From Seminavis robusta (taxonomy: Eukaryota; Bacillariophyta; Bacillariophyceae; Naviculales; Naviculaceae), in contig CAICTM010000689.1 of the NCBI GenBank assembly GCA_903772945.1, forward strand, positions 1-52,852: 52,852 nucleotides of DNA, in the 5' to 3' direction. Shown here in pieces: positions 21,339 to 31,195 of the stretch. A model generated the notes under the pieces. The model did no database searches. It was not told the origin of the DNA and worked only from the letters and a program-made list of their open reading frames with translations. The position numbers and the translations under genes were made by a program. The first letter of the stretch is position 1, and each line of letters opens with the position of its first letter.

Positions 21339-22505
21339 TTATCGTCGTCGTGCCTCCACTGGCGCTTTGGCCTCCGGCTGTTTTTGTTGCTGTTGGGGAG
21401 CGCCTTGGGCAGGAGGGCCGCCAGCCCCTGGAGGACCACCAGCACCAGGGGGTCCTCCCCTTCCGGGAGGACCGCCCATGAATGGCATGCCTTGTGGGAC
21501 ACTGCCTTCTTTTGGTCGTTCGCTCATGCTGAACAAAAAGTTGTGGACAAAGTCACCGGCCCATTCTCCTCCAAACATTGCCGCAAAGAGTCCAGTAGCT
21601 GGATCACGCTCGGCAGAGTACGTGTCGTATGCCTTTTGTCGACCCAACACCTTGGAAGCATCCTTGGGAGCGGGTTCGGTGTTCTTGACCAATTCCAAGT
21701 GGGCTTTCACATAAGCCTGAAAGGCCGGTGCCAGATCGTTGTTGACAATGTCTTCGTCATCAAAGCGAGCAAAGAGCATTTCTTGGGAGAAGAACTGAGT
21801 CTCATCGTAGAACTTGGAGCTCATGCGTCCCTTGAGCGAGTCGTACTTTTCCTTGATGGGCTTGAGGATGTGCTCAAAGGTGGAAGCATGTTCCTCTTCG
21901 TCTTCGTAGAGAGGTTGAAAGTCCACAATGGCCAAGTACTTCTTTCGGTTGAAGGCCAACAGGTCAATTCCAAGAACAGGGAGGTTGTACTTAGGGTCGG
22001 GGTACCATACCGAGTTGAACACTTGGGTATTATCTCCAGCATCATAGTAGGTCATGCGAATCTTGCGATATTCAGCCGAAGACGCACAGAGATTCACAAT
22101 TCGTGCCTTCTTGTCTTTGTTATCCTTGTACCCAAAGTCTGTCTTGCCATCGCTGCAAGAGACAACTCGGAGGTCCTGAAGGTTTTCTTTCATGAAATCC
22201 ATTTGCCATTCCCAGAAAGGCATGTACAGGAGCTCCGAGTCTTCTACCTTGGGGTCGATGGAGTTCTTCCAGGGCATGCCATGCTGAGCTTGAGCGGTCT
22301 CCAAGTCAACCGACAAGCCAAGTGTCTTCTCCAGCTTGATGCGAGAGGCATTATCCAGAGAATCCATCTCGGTGTCCATCGTCAAGGGACCCTTGTTGGA
22401 GGGAGAGACCAACGCTGGTCGTCCCACAAAGGCACTGCGAGATACATACGCCTCGGCCATCATCGGCACGACGGCCGCAATCGAAAGAATCTGCACAGTC
22501 TTCAT
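21339..22505 (-). CDS. Plastid-targeted ferredoxin-dependent bilin reductase (PebA/PebB/HY2 family), 388 aa
   Basis: The enzyme reduces biliverdin or a dihydrobiliverdin with electrons from ferredoxin, making phytobilins. The start is ATG at 22503-22505. Residues 1-19 are a signal peptide ending AEA before Tyr20, followed by a basic Ser-rich stretch (YVSRSAFVGR). This is the bipartite leader of diatom plastid proteins, with Tyr rather than Phe at +1. The catalytic core spans ~95-330: EYRKIRMTYYD, QVFNSVWYP, NLPVLGIDLL and AIVDFQPL. By eye, Asp181 matches the active-site Asp105 of PcyA and Asn164 sits where PcyA has His88, as in PebA/PebB/HY2-type enzymes. The last ~45 residues are an unusual Gly/Pro-rich and Gln-rich tail. 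The exact product cannot be told. Confidence 0.85.
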   Translation of the reverse strand: MKTVQILSIAAVVPMMAEAYVSRSAFVGRPALVSPSNKGPLTMDTEMDSLDNASRIKLEKTLGLSVDLETAQAQHGMPWKNSIDPKVEDSELLYMPFWEWQMDFMKENLQDLRVVSCSDGKTDFGYKDNKDKKARIVNLCASSAEYRKIRMTYYDAGDNTQVFNSVWYPDPKYNLPVLGIDLLAFNRKKYLAIVDFQPLYEDEEEHASTFEHILKPIKEKYDSLKGRMSSKFYDETQFFSQEMLFARFDDEDIVNNDLAPAFQAYVKAHLELVKNTEPAPKDASKVLGRQKAYDTYSAERDPATGLFAAMFGGEWAGDFVHNFLFSMSERPKEGSVPQGMPFMGGPPGRGGPPGAGGPPGAGGPPAQGAPQQQQKQPEAKAPVEARRR

Positions 22506-23245
22506 GTTGTTGGTTGCTTCGAATGATCTTGCTTCCTGGTCAAAAGAATGAGAATAGACTGTAGTGGCGTCTTTTCCAGAAGATCGATCGAAGAGAAAGT
22601 AAGAAGCAGTCGGCTGCACCTTTCGATACAACAACAAAACAAAACAAGAAGGACCTAGAATCCGACTCTTCTTTGGTTGGTGGAATCCAAGGTCCAGCCA
22701 AGACAACGTGTGCGGGCCGGTTGAACTTGAATGGCGAGAAAATACGGGTTACTTTGAAGTTGGAGGATCGGCGGATTGGTGGGAATTGACTCACGAGATG
22801 TTGCGTGACTTGACAAAGTTCAAGAAGAGGATTTGGCAATCGTGACGAGCTAAACGATGCATTTATTGCTATTGGACCTCACTCAAGAACAAGGAGAAAG
22901 TGTGCGCTCACTAGCCGGGAGCTAGCTCGACAAGCAGCACGAAAGATGAATAACTAACTTTTGCCTTGTGCAAGCCCGAAGACATGACATCATGGACTGC
23001 ACGTACCGATGCAAAATAAGGCACCGTCAAGGGACCGATAACGAGAAACGAGCTCCTCAAGAGGGATGTCCAAAGATGGGTTTCTCGATTGAATATTATC
23101 TATGAGCCCGGGGACTCTCCAGACAAATGATTGATGGCTTTCCTTACTCTCTTGAAAGACCTGAGGCTCTGGAGTTGCGGGCAGACCGCCTCCAAGCTAG
23201 TAATTGTCGTTTTTATTTTGCAGACAGAGCAAGCTGGAGATCGCT
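22506..23245. other. Promoter/leader of the bilin reductase gene and 3' flank of the quinone oxidoreductase
   Basis: About 740 bp between two minus-strand genes. The right side of the bilin reductase ATG (22506-22900) should hold its leader and promoter. No other gene, repeat or clear motif was seen. Confidence 0.35.
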
Positions 23246-24588
23246 TTATTTGATTTCATAGAGAACCTTTCCAGTGCTCTTTCCAGCTTCGAGGTAGATA
23301 TGACCCTCTGCCGCCTCATCCAATGGGAAGACTGTATCAACACTGACCTTGAGCTTTCCATCCATAAGCCACCCAAAGATTTCACCTGAACGCCAAACAA
23401 GTTCTTCGCGGTCCACAACGTAATCCAAAAGCTTGGGACGAGTCACGTAGGCAGATTTTCCAATCAGTCGAAGAACAGGGAATGCAGGGACAGCACCAGA
23501 GGCATTTCCAAAGGAAACAAAGATACCCCGGCGTGCCAAGGATTCAATAGAAATGTCCATGGTATTTTTGCCAATACCATCAATGACGCATTTCACACCC
23601 TCTCCTCCAGTAATTTCCTTAACCTTCCCAACTACATCCACGGATTCATAGTCTTCAAAGGCAGCACCCTCGGCTTCGTCCAAGACAATCAGCTCGTCAC
23701 ATCCGAGTGCTTCTGCAATAGATTGCTTTCCTTTGACAACAGTTCCAATTACCTTGTATCCACGGAGTTTGGCCATTTGAGCCGCCCACTGGCAAGTACC
23801 ACCACCAACACCATGAATCAAACACCATTCACCGGGTTGAATCAAATCAGCATGAGCCGAAGTCGTCAAGTAGTGGGCTGTAAGTCCTTGCACAACACAT
23901 GATGTGGCCACTTCCAGGCTCACATCATCTGGAACAGGCAACAATTTGGCAGCAGGAACGGCTGTATATTCACCATAAGTTCCCAAAACCGAGTAGGCAA
24001 CACGGTCTCCTAGTTTGATTCCCTGGGCGGCTGCTTCGTCGGACACGGCTGCAACGGTGCCGCCACCTTCCTGTCCACCGACAAAGGGAAGTTCTCGGGG
24101 GTAAAGACCCTTTCTGTGGTATGTATCGATAAAGTTAATTCCCGCAAATTGGTTCTTTACAATCACGCCACCTGGCTTCATTTCTGGAACAGGGAAATCA
24201 TTCTCAATTTTCAGAACACTGGCATCTCCAGTCTCACGGATCACGGCAGCCTTGTGAAACGCAAGTAGAAAAAACTATTAGTCATTGGATTGGATCATGC
24301 ATCGCAATGCGCAGCCTCCAGGCTGATTGATAATGATGAAGAAACACCAAGCCAAGCCAGGTACATGTATCTGCCAACTCAACACTTGGGTAGCCAGAGA
24401 AACAGCAAAAGGTATCCCGCGCTGTACCTCTGCTGCCCACCCCTTTGGCAAGCTCGTTCATTATCTGCCTGATCGAATAATACGTCAGATCTTACCTTCA
24501 TGACATCGGGCACCGTGGACATGCTTCGGTAGCGGCATGCTGCAGCCAAGAAGCGGCGGGAAGCGGTTTGGGCTTGGAAGGCAAACAT
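23246..24588 (-). CDS. Zeta-crystallin-type NADPH:quinone oxidoreductase, ~365 aa, two exons, probably mitochondrial
   Basis: Exon 1 is 24496-24588 (31 codons) and exon 2 is 23246-24250. The 245-bp intron starts GTAAGATC and ends CACAAG. Splicing restores the classic family start MKAAVIRETG across the junction, which strongly supports the model. Residues 1-29 are Arg/Ala/Ser-rich without acids at the front (FAFQAQTASRRFLAAACRYR), a mitochondrial presequence. The medium-chain reductase core follows: GINFIDTYHRKGLYP, GQEGGGTV, GDRVAY and the nucleotide-binding loop HGVGGGTCQWAAQMAK. No catalytic-zinc ligand set is apparent, as in quinone reductases. The activity is NAD(P)H-dependent reduction of quinones or enones. 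The acceptor AAG is slightly unusual. Confidence 0.88.
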
Positions 24589-25230
24589 TGCTCTTCTTTT
24601 CTGTTTCTAACTAATGTATGGCTGCTCGCAAGTGAGATGAAGGAAACAAAGCTCGGCAACTTTGCGCTTGCTGATGGGAGTTTCTGCAGTTCCAACAGCT
24701 TCCTCTGGAGTGGTCAGTGTGAACACAAAGGTGCGTGCTACAGTGATGGGAGTGTCGAAAGAAATGCGATGATGTCACACTCAGTCCCAAGATACCATTG
24801 ACCAACATAATAATAGTATTCAGTCAGTGATCTGTAATTTATGCACGACTGAAGTCCATGCTTACTGACCACGGCAGACGGCAGGGTTGACCTAGCTTAT
24901 GGCTCTGCAGGCTTGAATTAGAGCCAAGGCTACATTCAACGTACGTACGTGATCATTGGACCCAACTCCCGAGGCCCATCAATCCATGCCCAATCAAAAG
25001 CAAAAGCATTCATTGCCATCAAACATCAAAGATTCTCGAAAGATCTCTGCCTGTTTGTCTGCCACTCTGTCTCTCCTGGACATCTGCTGGTGGAGCTTGA
25101 TAGAAGACGGTGAGAACTCTGGCGAGGATCAAGCCGAAGCCATCACAAATCACAAGACAAAGCCATCATTTTCGGTTCCGTATCTTTAGACCACTACTTC
25201 TCTTCTCTATTATACCAACACAAGACGACA
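24589..25230. other. Divergent spacer (quinone oxidoreductase / secreted repeat protein)
   Basis: About 640 bp holding two divergent promoters. A CGTACGTACGTG alternating stretch lies near 24940-24952. No gene is supported. The leader of the repeat gene directly before 25231 is pyrimidine-rich (TTCTCTTCTC). Confidence 0.4.
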
Positions 25231-26204
25231 ATGAAGTTCTCTGCTGTTGCTCTGGCCCTATGTGTGGGCCTTGCCGTCCCAGTGTCCGCCTTGAGCGGTC
25301 CCAAGACAAGTTGGGCTCCTACAAAAAGCCAAATTGGCCAGAAATCTGCTGGAGGTAGTGGATTCGGGTCTTATTTGGATAATGTAGCTGGTACAGAACC
25401 AGCAGCACCAACTCAGTCGGCTCCTCCTGCCGCCGCTGCTGCTGCGCCTGCTTCTGGCTCTGGTCCCAAGACAAGTTGGGCCCCAACAAAGAGCCAAATC
25501 GGTCAGAAATCTGCTGGAGGTAGTGGATTCGGTTCTTATTTGGATAATGTAGCTGGTGCAGCACCAGCAGCACCCTCTCAGTCTGCTTCTCCTGCCGCAG
25601 CGGCTGCTGCGCCTGCTTCTGGCTCTGGTCCCAAGACCAGCTGGGCTCCTACAAAAAGCCAAATCGGCCAGAAACCTGCTGCAGCGGATTCGGGTCTTAT
25701 TTGGATAATGTTGCTGGTGCAGAACCAGGAGCACCAACTCAGTCGGCTCCTCCTGCCGGAGCAGCTGCTGCACCTGCTTCTGGCTCTGGTCCCAAGACAA
25801 GTTGGGCTCCTACAAAAAGCCAAATTGGTCAGAAACCTGCTGCAGGCAGTGGATTCGGGTCTTATTTGGATAATGTAGCTGGCGCGGCACCAGCAGCACC
25901 TTCTCAGTCTGCTTCTCCTGCTGCGGCAGCTGCACCACCTGCTTCTGGTTCTGGCCCCAAGACAAGTTGGGCTCCTACAAAAAGCCAAATTGGTCAGAAA
26001 TCTGCTGGAGGCAGTGGATTCGGGTCTTATTTGGATAATGTTGCAGGAGGTGCACCTGCCACATCTGCTGAGCCTGAAGCCCCAGCAGCTACCGCTCCCC
26101 CCACTGCGGCTTCATATCTGGACCAGGTGGGAGGAGGCGGTGCTGCATTCACATCTGGCCCCAAGAAAAGCTTTGCTCCCACCAATGCTAGCTGGAAGCA
26201 GTAG
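25231..26204 (+). CDS. Secreted Ala/Pro-rich 55-residue-repeat protein, frameshifted in repeat 3
   Basis: ATG 25231 starts a signal peptide (20 residues, hydrophobic core, cut after VSA). Five units of 55 residues follow, each with GPKTSWAPTKSQIGQK, a Gly/Ser link, FGSYLDNVAG and an Ala/Pro/Ser linker. The CCAAG-box of successive units starts at 25301, 25466, 25631, 25792 and 25957. The period is 165 bp except 161 between units 3 and 4. A 4-bp loss near 25681-25688 (a GCAG copy is missing where unit 4 reads GCAGGCAG) shifts the frame and stops translation at 25878. The downstream frame stays open to the proper end FAPTNASWK at 26204. An intact allele would be ~325 aa, extracellular or in the secretory/plastid route. 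Function unknown. Confidence 0.75.
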
Positions 26205-28359
26205 ATTGATACTTTCCGGTAAATTGTGTAAATAGACCCGCATCTTATGAGTGATTTTGGGGATGCCTGTTTGGGTACAGTATGGAATGATCAATTGAAT
26301 CATCGTCTTTGCCGGAAAAAGAAAATTATTAATAAAATAATAATATATGGTTTCAGTGGATTGTGGTAGTACCGGTAGCTAGCTAGGAAAGCTGTGTCAA
26401 TCAAACCGAGAACAAATAATGTTGGCAACTTCGAGCCATAAATTGGCAAGCAGCAAGCGAGTTGACACATCTGGCTCTCATGGAAGTGGGTGCGCAATCA
26501 AAAGCGGAGCTCGAAGTTTTGCACCGAACTCTTCCGTTGAAATGAGAAACTGTAGACTCTCCACGCAAAAAGACTTTCATGTTTCATGTTACATCTATTG
26601 CATTACGTCAGACATTTGGAGCACATGGTACATGTACTAAAACAGACCCAGTACATTGCCTGCCAACGAGCCATTTCTGGGAAGAGGTTCCAGCAAGAAA
26701 GTCTCCTGGCAACGAGAAGAAAATTTGTGTCACAGTCATTGGTAGAGGCTTGCTTCTCCAACGTCCGGTGTAGCGCACGTCCACGCAAACATTGTATACC
26801 GGTACCGTCGGAGTTGAGTGCAGATCGTAAGTGCTGAAATGCCGAGGGAGAAGAAATGCCACAATTCTCACGTTCCCACCACATCAGACCCTTGAGTGTA
26901 AAGCAGCGAAACCAACGACTACTTTACGACCCCAAACAAGGATTCAATGGCGAAGCGGGTCCATCTTGTAAGGACTGATGACCTCCATCCACTCTGGCCT
27001 TTTCCCATGGCCGTTAAGGTTGATTCCTTGGGAAGCCCAAATGAAGGGAAGCGTCAAGGGGAGTTGAGGAAGACTAATAGCGGACAGAAACGAGCTTGGA
27101 CGCAGCCACCAGAACCAGTTCGAGGTATCAGCCTTATGTCAACAGAGTCTTCATCCTCTTCCGCAAAGAGACGGCGGTAAGCCAGCTGTCATCAACGCTC
27201 AAGGCTCAGGGAAACCAAAATTGTTTGAGCTTCATCGAGCCGTTGATCGAGCTTGGCGTATACCATTCCAAGTTTTTGGTGGCCTGCCAAGCATTACTGT
27301 TGATCTCAGAAACGGTGCGGATTGTACTGGAGGGCTTTCAAACAACAATCGTTTCATGATGGATAGAATCCATGGCTAGCTAGTTTCGCATGTGAGGCAT
27401 AACAAGGATAAGGCATTTGCATGTAATGTTGTGTGCACCAACTTGTTGTCTAGTAGCTAGTTCGTAGAGCTGAACAACCCGTCGCACAAGCAAGCTGGGA
27501 GCTTGCCCTGGCTTCTAAAGACAATCGCATTCTTCCTTTGCCGCTTGGTTGAAGTACAGTATAATCGTGGCTCGCCGTTGCTTTTGTCCAGTTGGGCGAA
27601 TGAGTGCAATAAGCAACACCTTCTGGCACCAACATCCTCGTCGTTGCTTTCACTTCAGGCGCAATGATCACCTCCACAGTTGGCAAGGAGCTGATTTCGG
27701 ATTGTTTGGCGCACGGTCTCTTCCCACCTAGTAGCTAGCAACTTACTTATACGTCCTCCGAATTGCCGCACGTGAAAATAATGACAGTATGGAGGAACCT
27801 CTACATGTTGGGCTTGAACCACGACACGTGTGCGACACAACTAACTTTTCGGCACCAAAAGGAGAGCGGTCTGCATTGGATACTATGATCCGTCAATTCA
27901 AAGCGTACCTTGATTTTGCTCTCAGCTTTGTATTGGGAATGGCGTGCGCAGACCGGATATTCCAAATATAGACCAGGAGACCGCTTGATCGTCCGATTCC
28001 AATCGATACCACAGAATACATCCGTCTCCTTCCTTAACAGCACTCAGCATCACTTCTATCTAGCTAGCTAGAACGGTCCAAGCTTCAGCGGGCACAGGCA
28101 ACGGTACCGGTACAGTAGCTCTGGAAAGCTGAAGCGAGCGCCTATGCATAATGTATTGATTAGCTCCGCTGGGTTAACAATTTCGACTGAAACATGACGT
28201 CATATTATTGACTCGCCAAAGGCTTTGTTTTTCTCAGGACTGTCACTCTCACAAGTACTAGCTAGTGTACCATAATATCAAATCTAACTTCTGCTGCGAC
28301 GCGGCTCCTCGATCCAAAACCACTATCGTACTCACCACCAAACAATTCGAAGACGTGCC
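26205..28359. other. 2.15-kb spacer without a supported gene
   Basis: Only short frames with no recognisable protein features occur here. A 77-codon ATG frame at 26947-27180 is basic and low-complexity and is not called. TACCGGTA-type palindromes lie near 26370, 26799-26806 and 28100-28110, and GCTAGC runs near 27376 and 28060-28070. The last ~150 bp form the LSM8 promoter and leader. Confidence 0.45.
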
Positions 28360-28755
28360 ATGGCATCAACGATCAAGGAATGGAAAGACAGTAAGAGCAT
28401 CTTGTATAGAGTTGGATTGTTGCTCCTTCTTGCACATGATACGTTTGTACCTAACTAACACTCTGTCTCATTTTTCATCTTTTCGTTTTCTACAGAGGTC
28501 GTCTTTGTGCTGACGGCCGATGGTAGAATCATAGTTGGGCAACTGGTGGGTCATGATCAAGTTCAGAATCTCATTATGAATGACGCTCATGAGCGAGTGT
28601 ACAGCGCGGACGAAGGAGTGGAAAAGGTGCCATTGGGATTGTACGTGATTCGGGGCGACAATCTATGTCTCATTGGGGAGTACGACGAATCTAAGTTCTC
28701 CGATGATCAAACAGCGCCAGCACCAATACCACCCATTCAGCAACAAATCTTTTGA
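28360..28755 (+). CDS. U6 snRNA-associated Sm-like protein LSm8, 96 aa, two exons
   Basis: Exon 1 is 28360-28390 (MASTIKEWKD plus one base) and exon 2 is 28496-28755. The 105-bp intron begins GTAAGAG and ends TTCTACAG. The spliced protein has 96 residues, the same length as human LSM8. Sm motif 1 is seen as VVFVLTADGRIIVGQLVGHDQ, followed by NLIMNDAHERVYS, and Sm motif 2 is GLYVIRGDNLCLIGE. These match LSm8 rather than other LSm paralogues: the (S/A)HERV(Y/F)S string and the VEKVPLGLYVIRGDN stretch are typical. LSm8 is the subunit that sets the nuclear LSm2-8 ring apart from cytoplasmic LSm1-7. The ring binds the U6 snRNA 3' end and supports splicing. Confidence 0.93.
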
Positions 28756-29544
28756 GATGGTGTGGGGGGTGTTTCTTTGGAAATTTATTTATTGGAATGC
28801 ATTGGAGGGGGTATGATGACCCAACAAAATGGACTTTCTTGCCAAGAACCAAAAGAGGTTTCCATGCCCGAACCTGATCTGGCTACATACATTTTATTAT
28901 TGGGGCCCTGAAATCGATTCACGGCGACAAGACACGGCAATTTGCAAATCTTACAATCTCCTCCAAATCCATGAAAAGTTGGTTGCTTCGATGCAATCCG
29001 CACAAAATCTTTATTAAGCTACCTTTACCTTTGGTCACATCGTTGGTGAGTTGCCTGTGAATCACATCCTCCGATTCTTTGACGAGGCTGATGATAAAAC
29101 ACAAATTAATAACAGGGAGTATCGAGAAATAATTGGAACCAAATTGCGCAGTTTTTGTGTAATCTTCACCTCTTGGCCACGACGCATTGGTCCATATTTT
29201 AGTTTGCTAGTCATCTATCTAAGCATTCATCAGATTCTGGGTGGCAGCAGTCACGAAGGTCCAAGTGGAGGCTGCCTCGTGTTTTTCTCTGCTATCATAA
29301 GGGTCAAATCAACAGCTATGGTAGGAATTATGTGTCTAACCAAGAGACTACATGTAAGAGTTGCAACATAAAAAAAAACGAGTGGTTGTTCATTCTGGCT
29401 CTCTTCTAAAGCTGATGCTAGCTAGCTAGGTAACACCAGCTGAATCAGTCACAGCATATAAAGTTGTCTCGGTCCTTGTCTCTGGTCAAACTAATCATCA
29501 GGTCCAACTGCTACGGGTACTGTAAGCCTCGGAACTACTAGTAA
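28756..29544. other. Convergent spacer
   Basis: About 790 bp between the 3' ends of LSM8 and the tail-anchored protein gene. A GCTAGCTAGCTAGG run is near 29410. No gene, repeat pair or RNA gene was recognised. Confidence 0.4.
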
Positions 29545-30102
29545 CTAAATCCATTTGATGACCAGGAAGACCAAAAAGATAATGAGCACCACCTGAGCCC
29601 ATACCGGCAACGATTGGAAGAGGCTGTAGACATCCATGACAAATGTTTTGAAGTAAACTGTCATGCTGTAATCTCCACCTCCTCCTCCTTGTTGTTGGTT
29701 GTGGTTCCCAAGCAGTGCTTCCGAAGAAACACCGTTTTGTGGTGCAAAGGCGCTTCCAAATCCAATAGTAGACATCATGGAAGAGGAACCCAGTTCACTC
29801 ATGTCATTGGTAGATGTCATGGCCGAATTCATCATATTATTGTTGGTGGTGTTGTTGGCGGTTATGTGGTCTCGATAGGTAGGAATCGAAATTTGAGAGG
29901 GAGCCATGGGACCCGGTCCCACAATCATTTGTCCTTGTTCGGCAGGAGCGGCACCATCATCGCGGCTTCGTTGTGCTCGAATGCGGTCCAGCAGAGAACC
30001 TTGGAGTCTACTTCGACCCTGACTCGATGTCTGCGACATGGAATCTCCAGCGTCCGCGCCGCTCGTCAGTGGTTGATTCATAATATTGTTGTTGTTGTCC
30101 AT
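29545..30102 (-). CDS. Tail-anchored membrane protein, 185 aa, function unknown
   Basis: ATG 30100-30102 gives MDNNNNIMNQ. The first ~150 residues are polar and low-complexity (Asn, Ser, Gln, Met rich), with one charged helix-like patch (LQGSLLDRIRAQRSRDD, about 32-48) and a Gln/Gly run. A single hydrophobic segment, WAQVVLIIFLVFLVIKW, forms the very C-terminus. This is the layout of a tail-anchored protein inserted after translation into ER, Golgi or mitochondrial outer membrane with its N-terminus in the cytosol. The amphipathic stretch before the anchor (YFKTFVMDVYSLFQSLP) could lie on the membrane. No SNARE heptads are evident. No family was recognised. Confidence 0.6.
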   Translation of the reverse strand: MDNNNNIMNQPLTSGADAGDSMSQTSSQGRSRLQGSLLDRIRAQRSRDDGAAPAEQGQMIVGPGPMAPSQISIPTYRDHITANNTTNNNMMNSAMTSTNDMSELGSSSMMSTIGFGSAFAPQNGVSSEALLGNHNQQQGGGGGDYSMTVYFKTFVMDVYSLFQSLPVWAQVVLIIFLVFLVIKWI

Positions 30103-31195
30103 GGTTCGTTTTCTATCAAAAAATGTTCGCACTCCTTGTTATGATCTCCCTCTCGCTCTGCTGCGATCTGACAGGGATTCGTTTCTGATACCGTAAAAGA
30201 ATCTGGTAGATGGTGGTACTACTTGTGGGCTAACAGAGCGGGATACGGTGGTCCTTTCATTCTGGTTGCTCTCTTTGCTTTTTGCTTCTTGTCTTTTATC
30301 TTTTGGTCGCTCAAGATCAGGTCGTGAACTTTAGTCGAAGAAGTCGATTCGTGTGGCATTTCCACACCGTGGGCCGTGGTTTGAGCTTTCGGGCGCTAGG
30401 AATGATGCCCTTTTGTTTTGGAGCGGTGCAAGGGAAAGTCGATGAAACCCTAGCTAGCTAACTAGACTTTACTTTCTCTTGCCATGTCAGGGAGAAATTT
30501 CAGGCTCCTCTTGTACCGGTACTGGTGCCCGTACCGGTACTCTGAGGGGGGTTGCTGGAATACCGGTACGGTACTTGTGGTGATCAAAGCTTGACAGAAA
30601 CAAGAACCCGGTACCTTGCTCTTTCTGTGACGACGAACTACATGTATAGACGTTGTTCGCTGCTGATGCTACTAGCATTTGTTTGCCATGTCATACTACC
30701 ACATGCAAGCTACCTCAAGAACTAGCCTGGCTAGTCACATACGGTCATGCTTGTGATGATGAGTAACCCTGCTTGAGATATAAAATGTGTCTTTACAGCA
30801 TTGCTACCCTTGTAGCCATACCGGTAGGCAGATAATACTCCTCCCAATTTTACAGGTTCGAGTATGCACGCCCCTGTTCCTGTGGAAATTTCTGCCCACG
30901 ACCGGCTCTAAGCGTGGCATCTCAAGCAATTGCCTAATGATTTTGAATTGCTGCGTTGAAGCCGAATAGGCTCGATGTATCGCGGGCATTGGGGCCACTC
31001 GTTGTAGCCGATGTGTGCTGTCTCGATGCCACGGTAACGGTGGTTCTTTTGAAAGCTGACAAGACCACTATTGCATTTGGCTTGCCAGTCACCAGACCAA
31101 CAACACGTCTTCATTCAATTTTCCGGGAGACAATATTCAAATCCGACGATTTTCGAGCGGTGGTGCCACATCAGATAGATCTTCAACAAAAGGTC
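30103..31195. other. 1.1-kb spacer rich in TACCGGTA palindromes
   Basis: Between two minus-strand genes. At least four (G)TACCGG(TA) palindromes occur at 30510-30575, and another near 30820. A GCTAGCTAACTAG run is near 30450. The promoter and leader of the tail-anchored protein gene should lie at its left end. No gene is supported. Confidence 0.45.

Noticed and set aside
21267..22526. 419-codon open frame on the plus strand opposite the bilin reductase
   Set aside because: It is antisense to a well-supported enzyme frame, has no domain pattern and owes its length to codon bias of the true gene.
25301..26160. CRISPR-like array
   Set aside because: The 165-bp repeats are coding, nearly continuous and in a eukaryotic secreted protein gene; there are no unique spacers.
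27780..27960. tRNA gene (GGCTTGAACCACGAC and GGAGAGCGGTC motifs)
   Set aside because: The two motifs lie on opposite strands and no cloverleaf can be drawn by eye.
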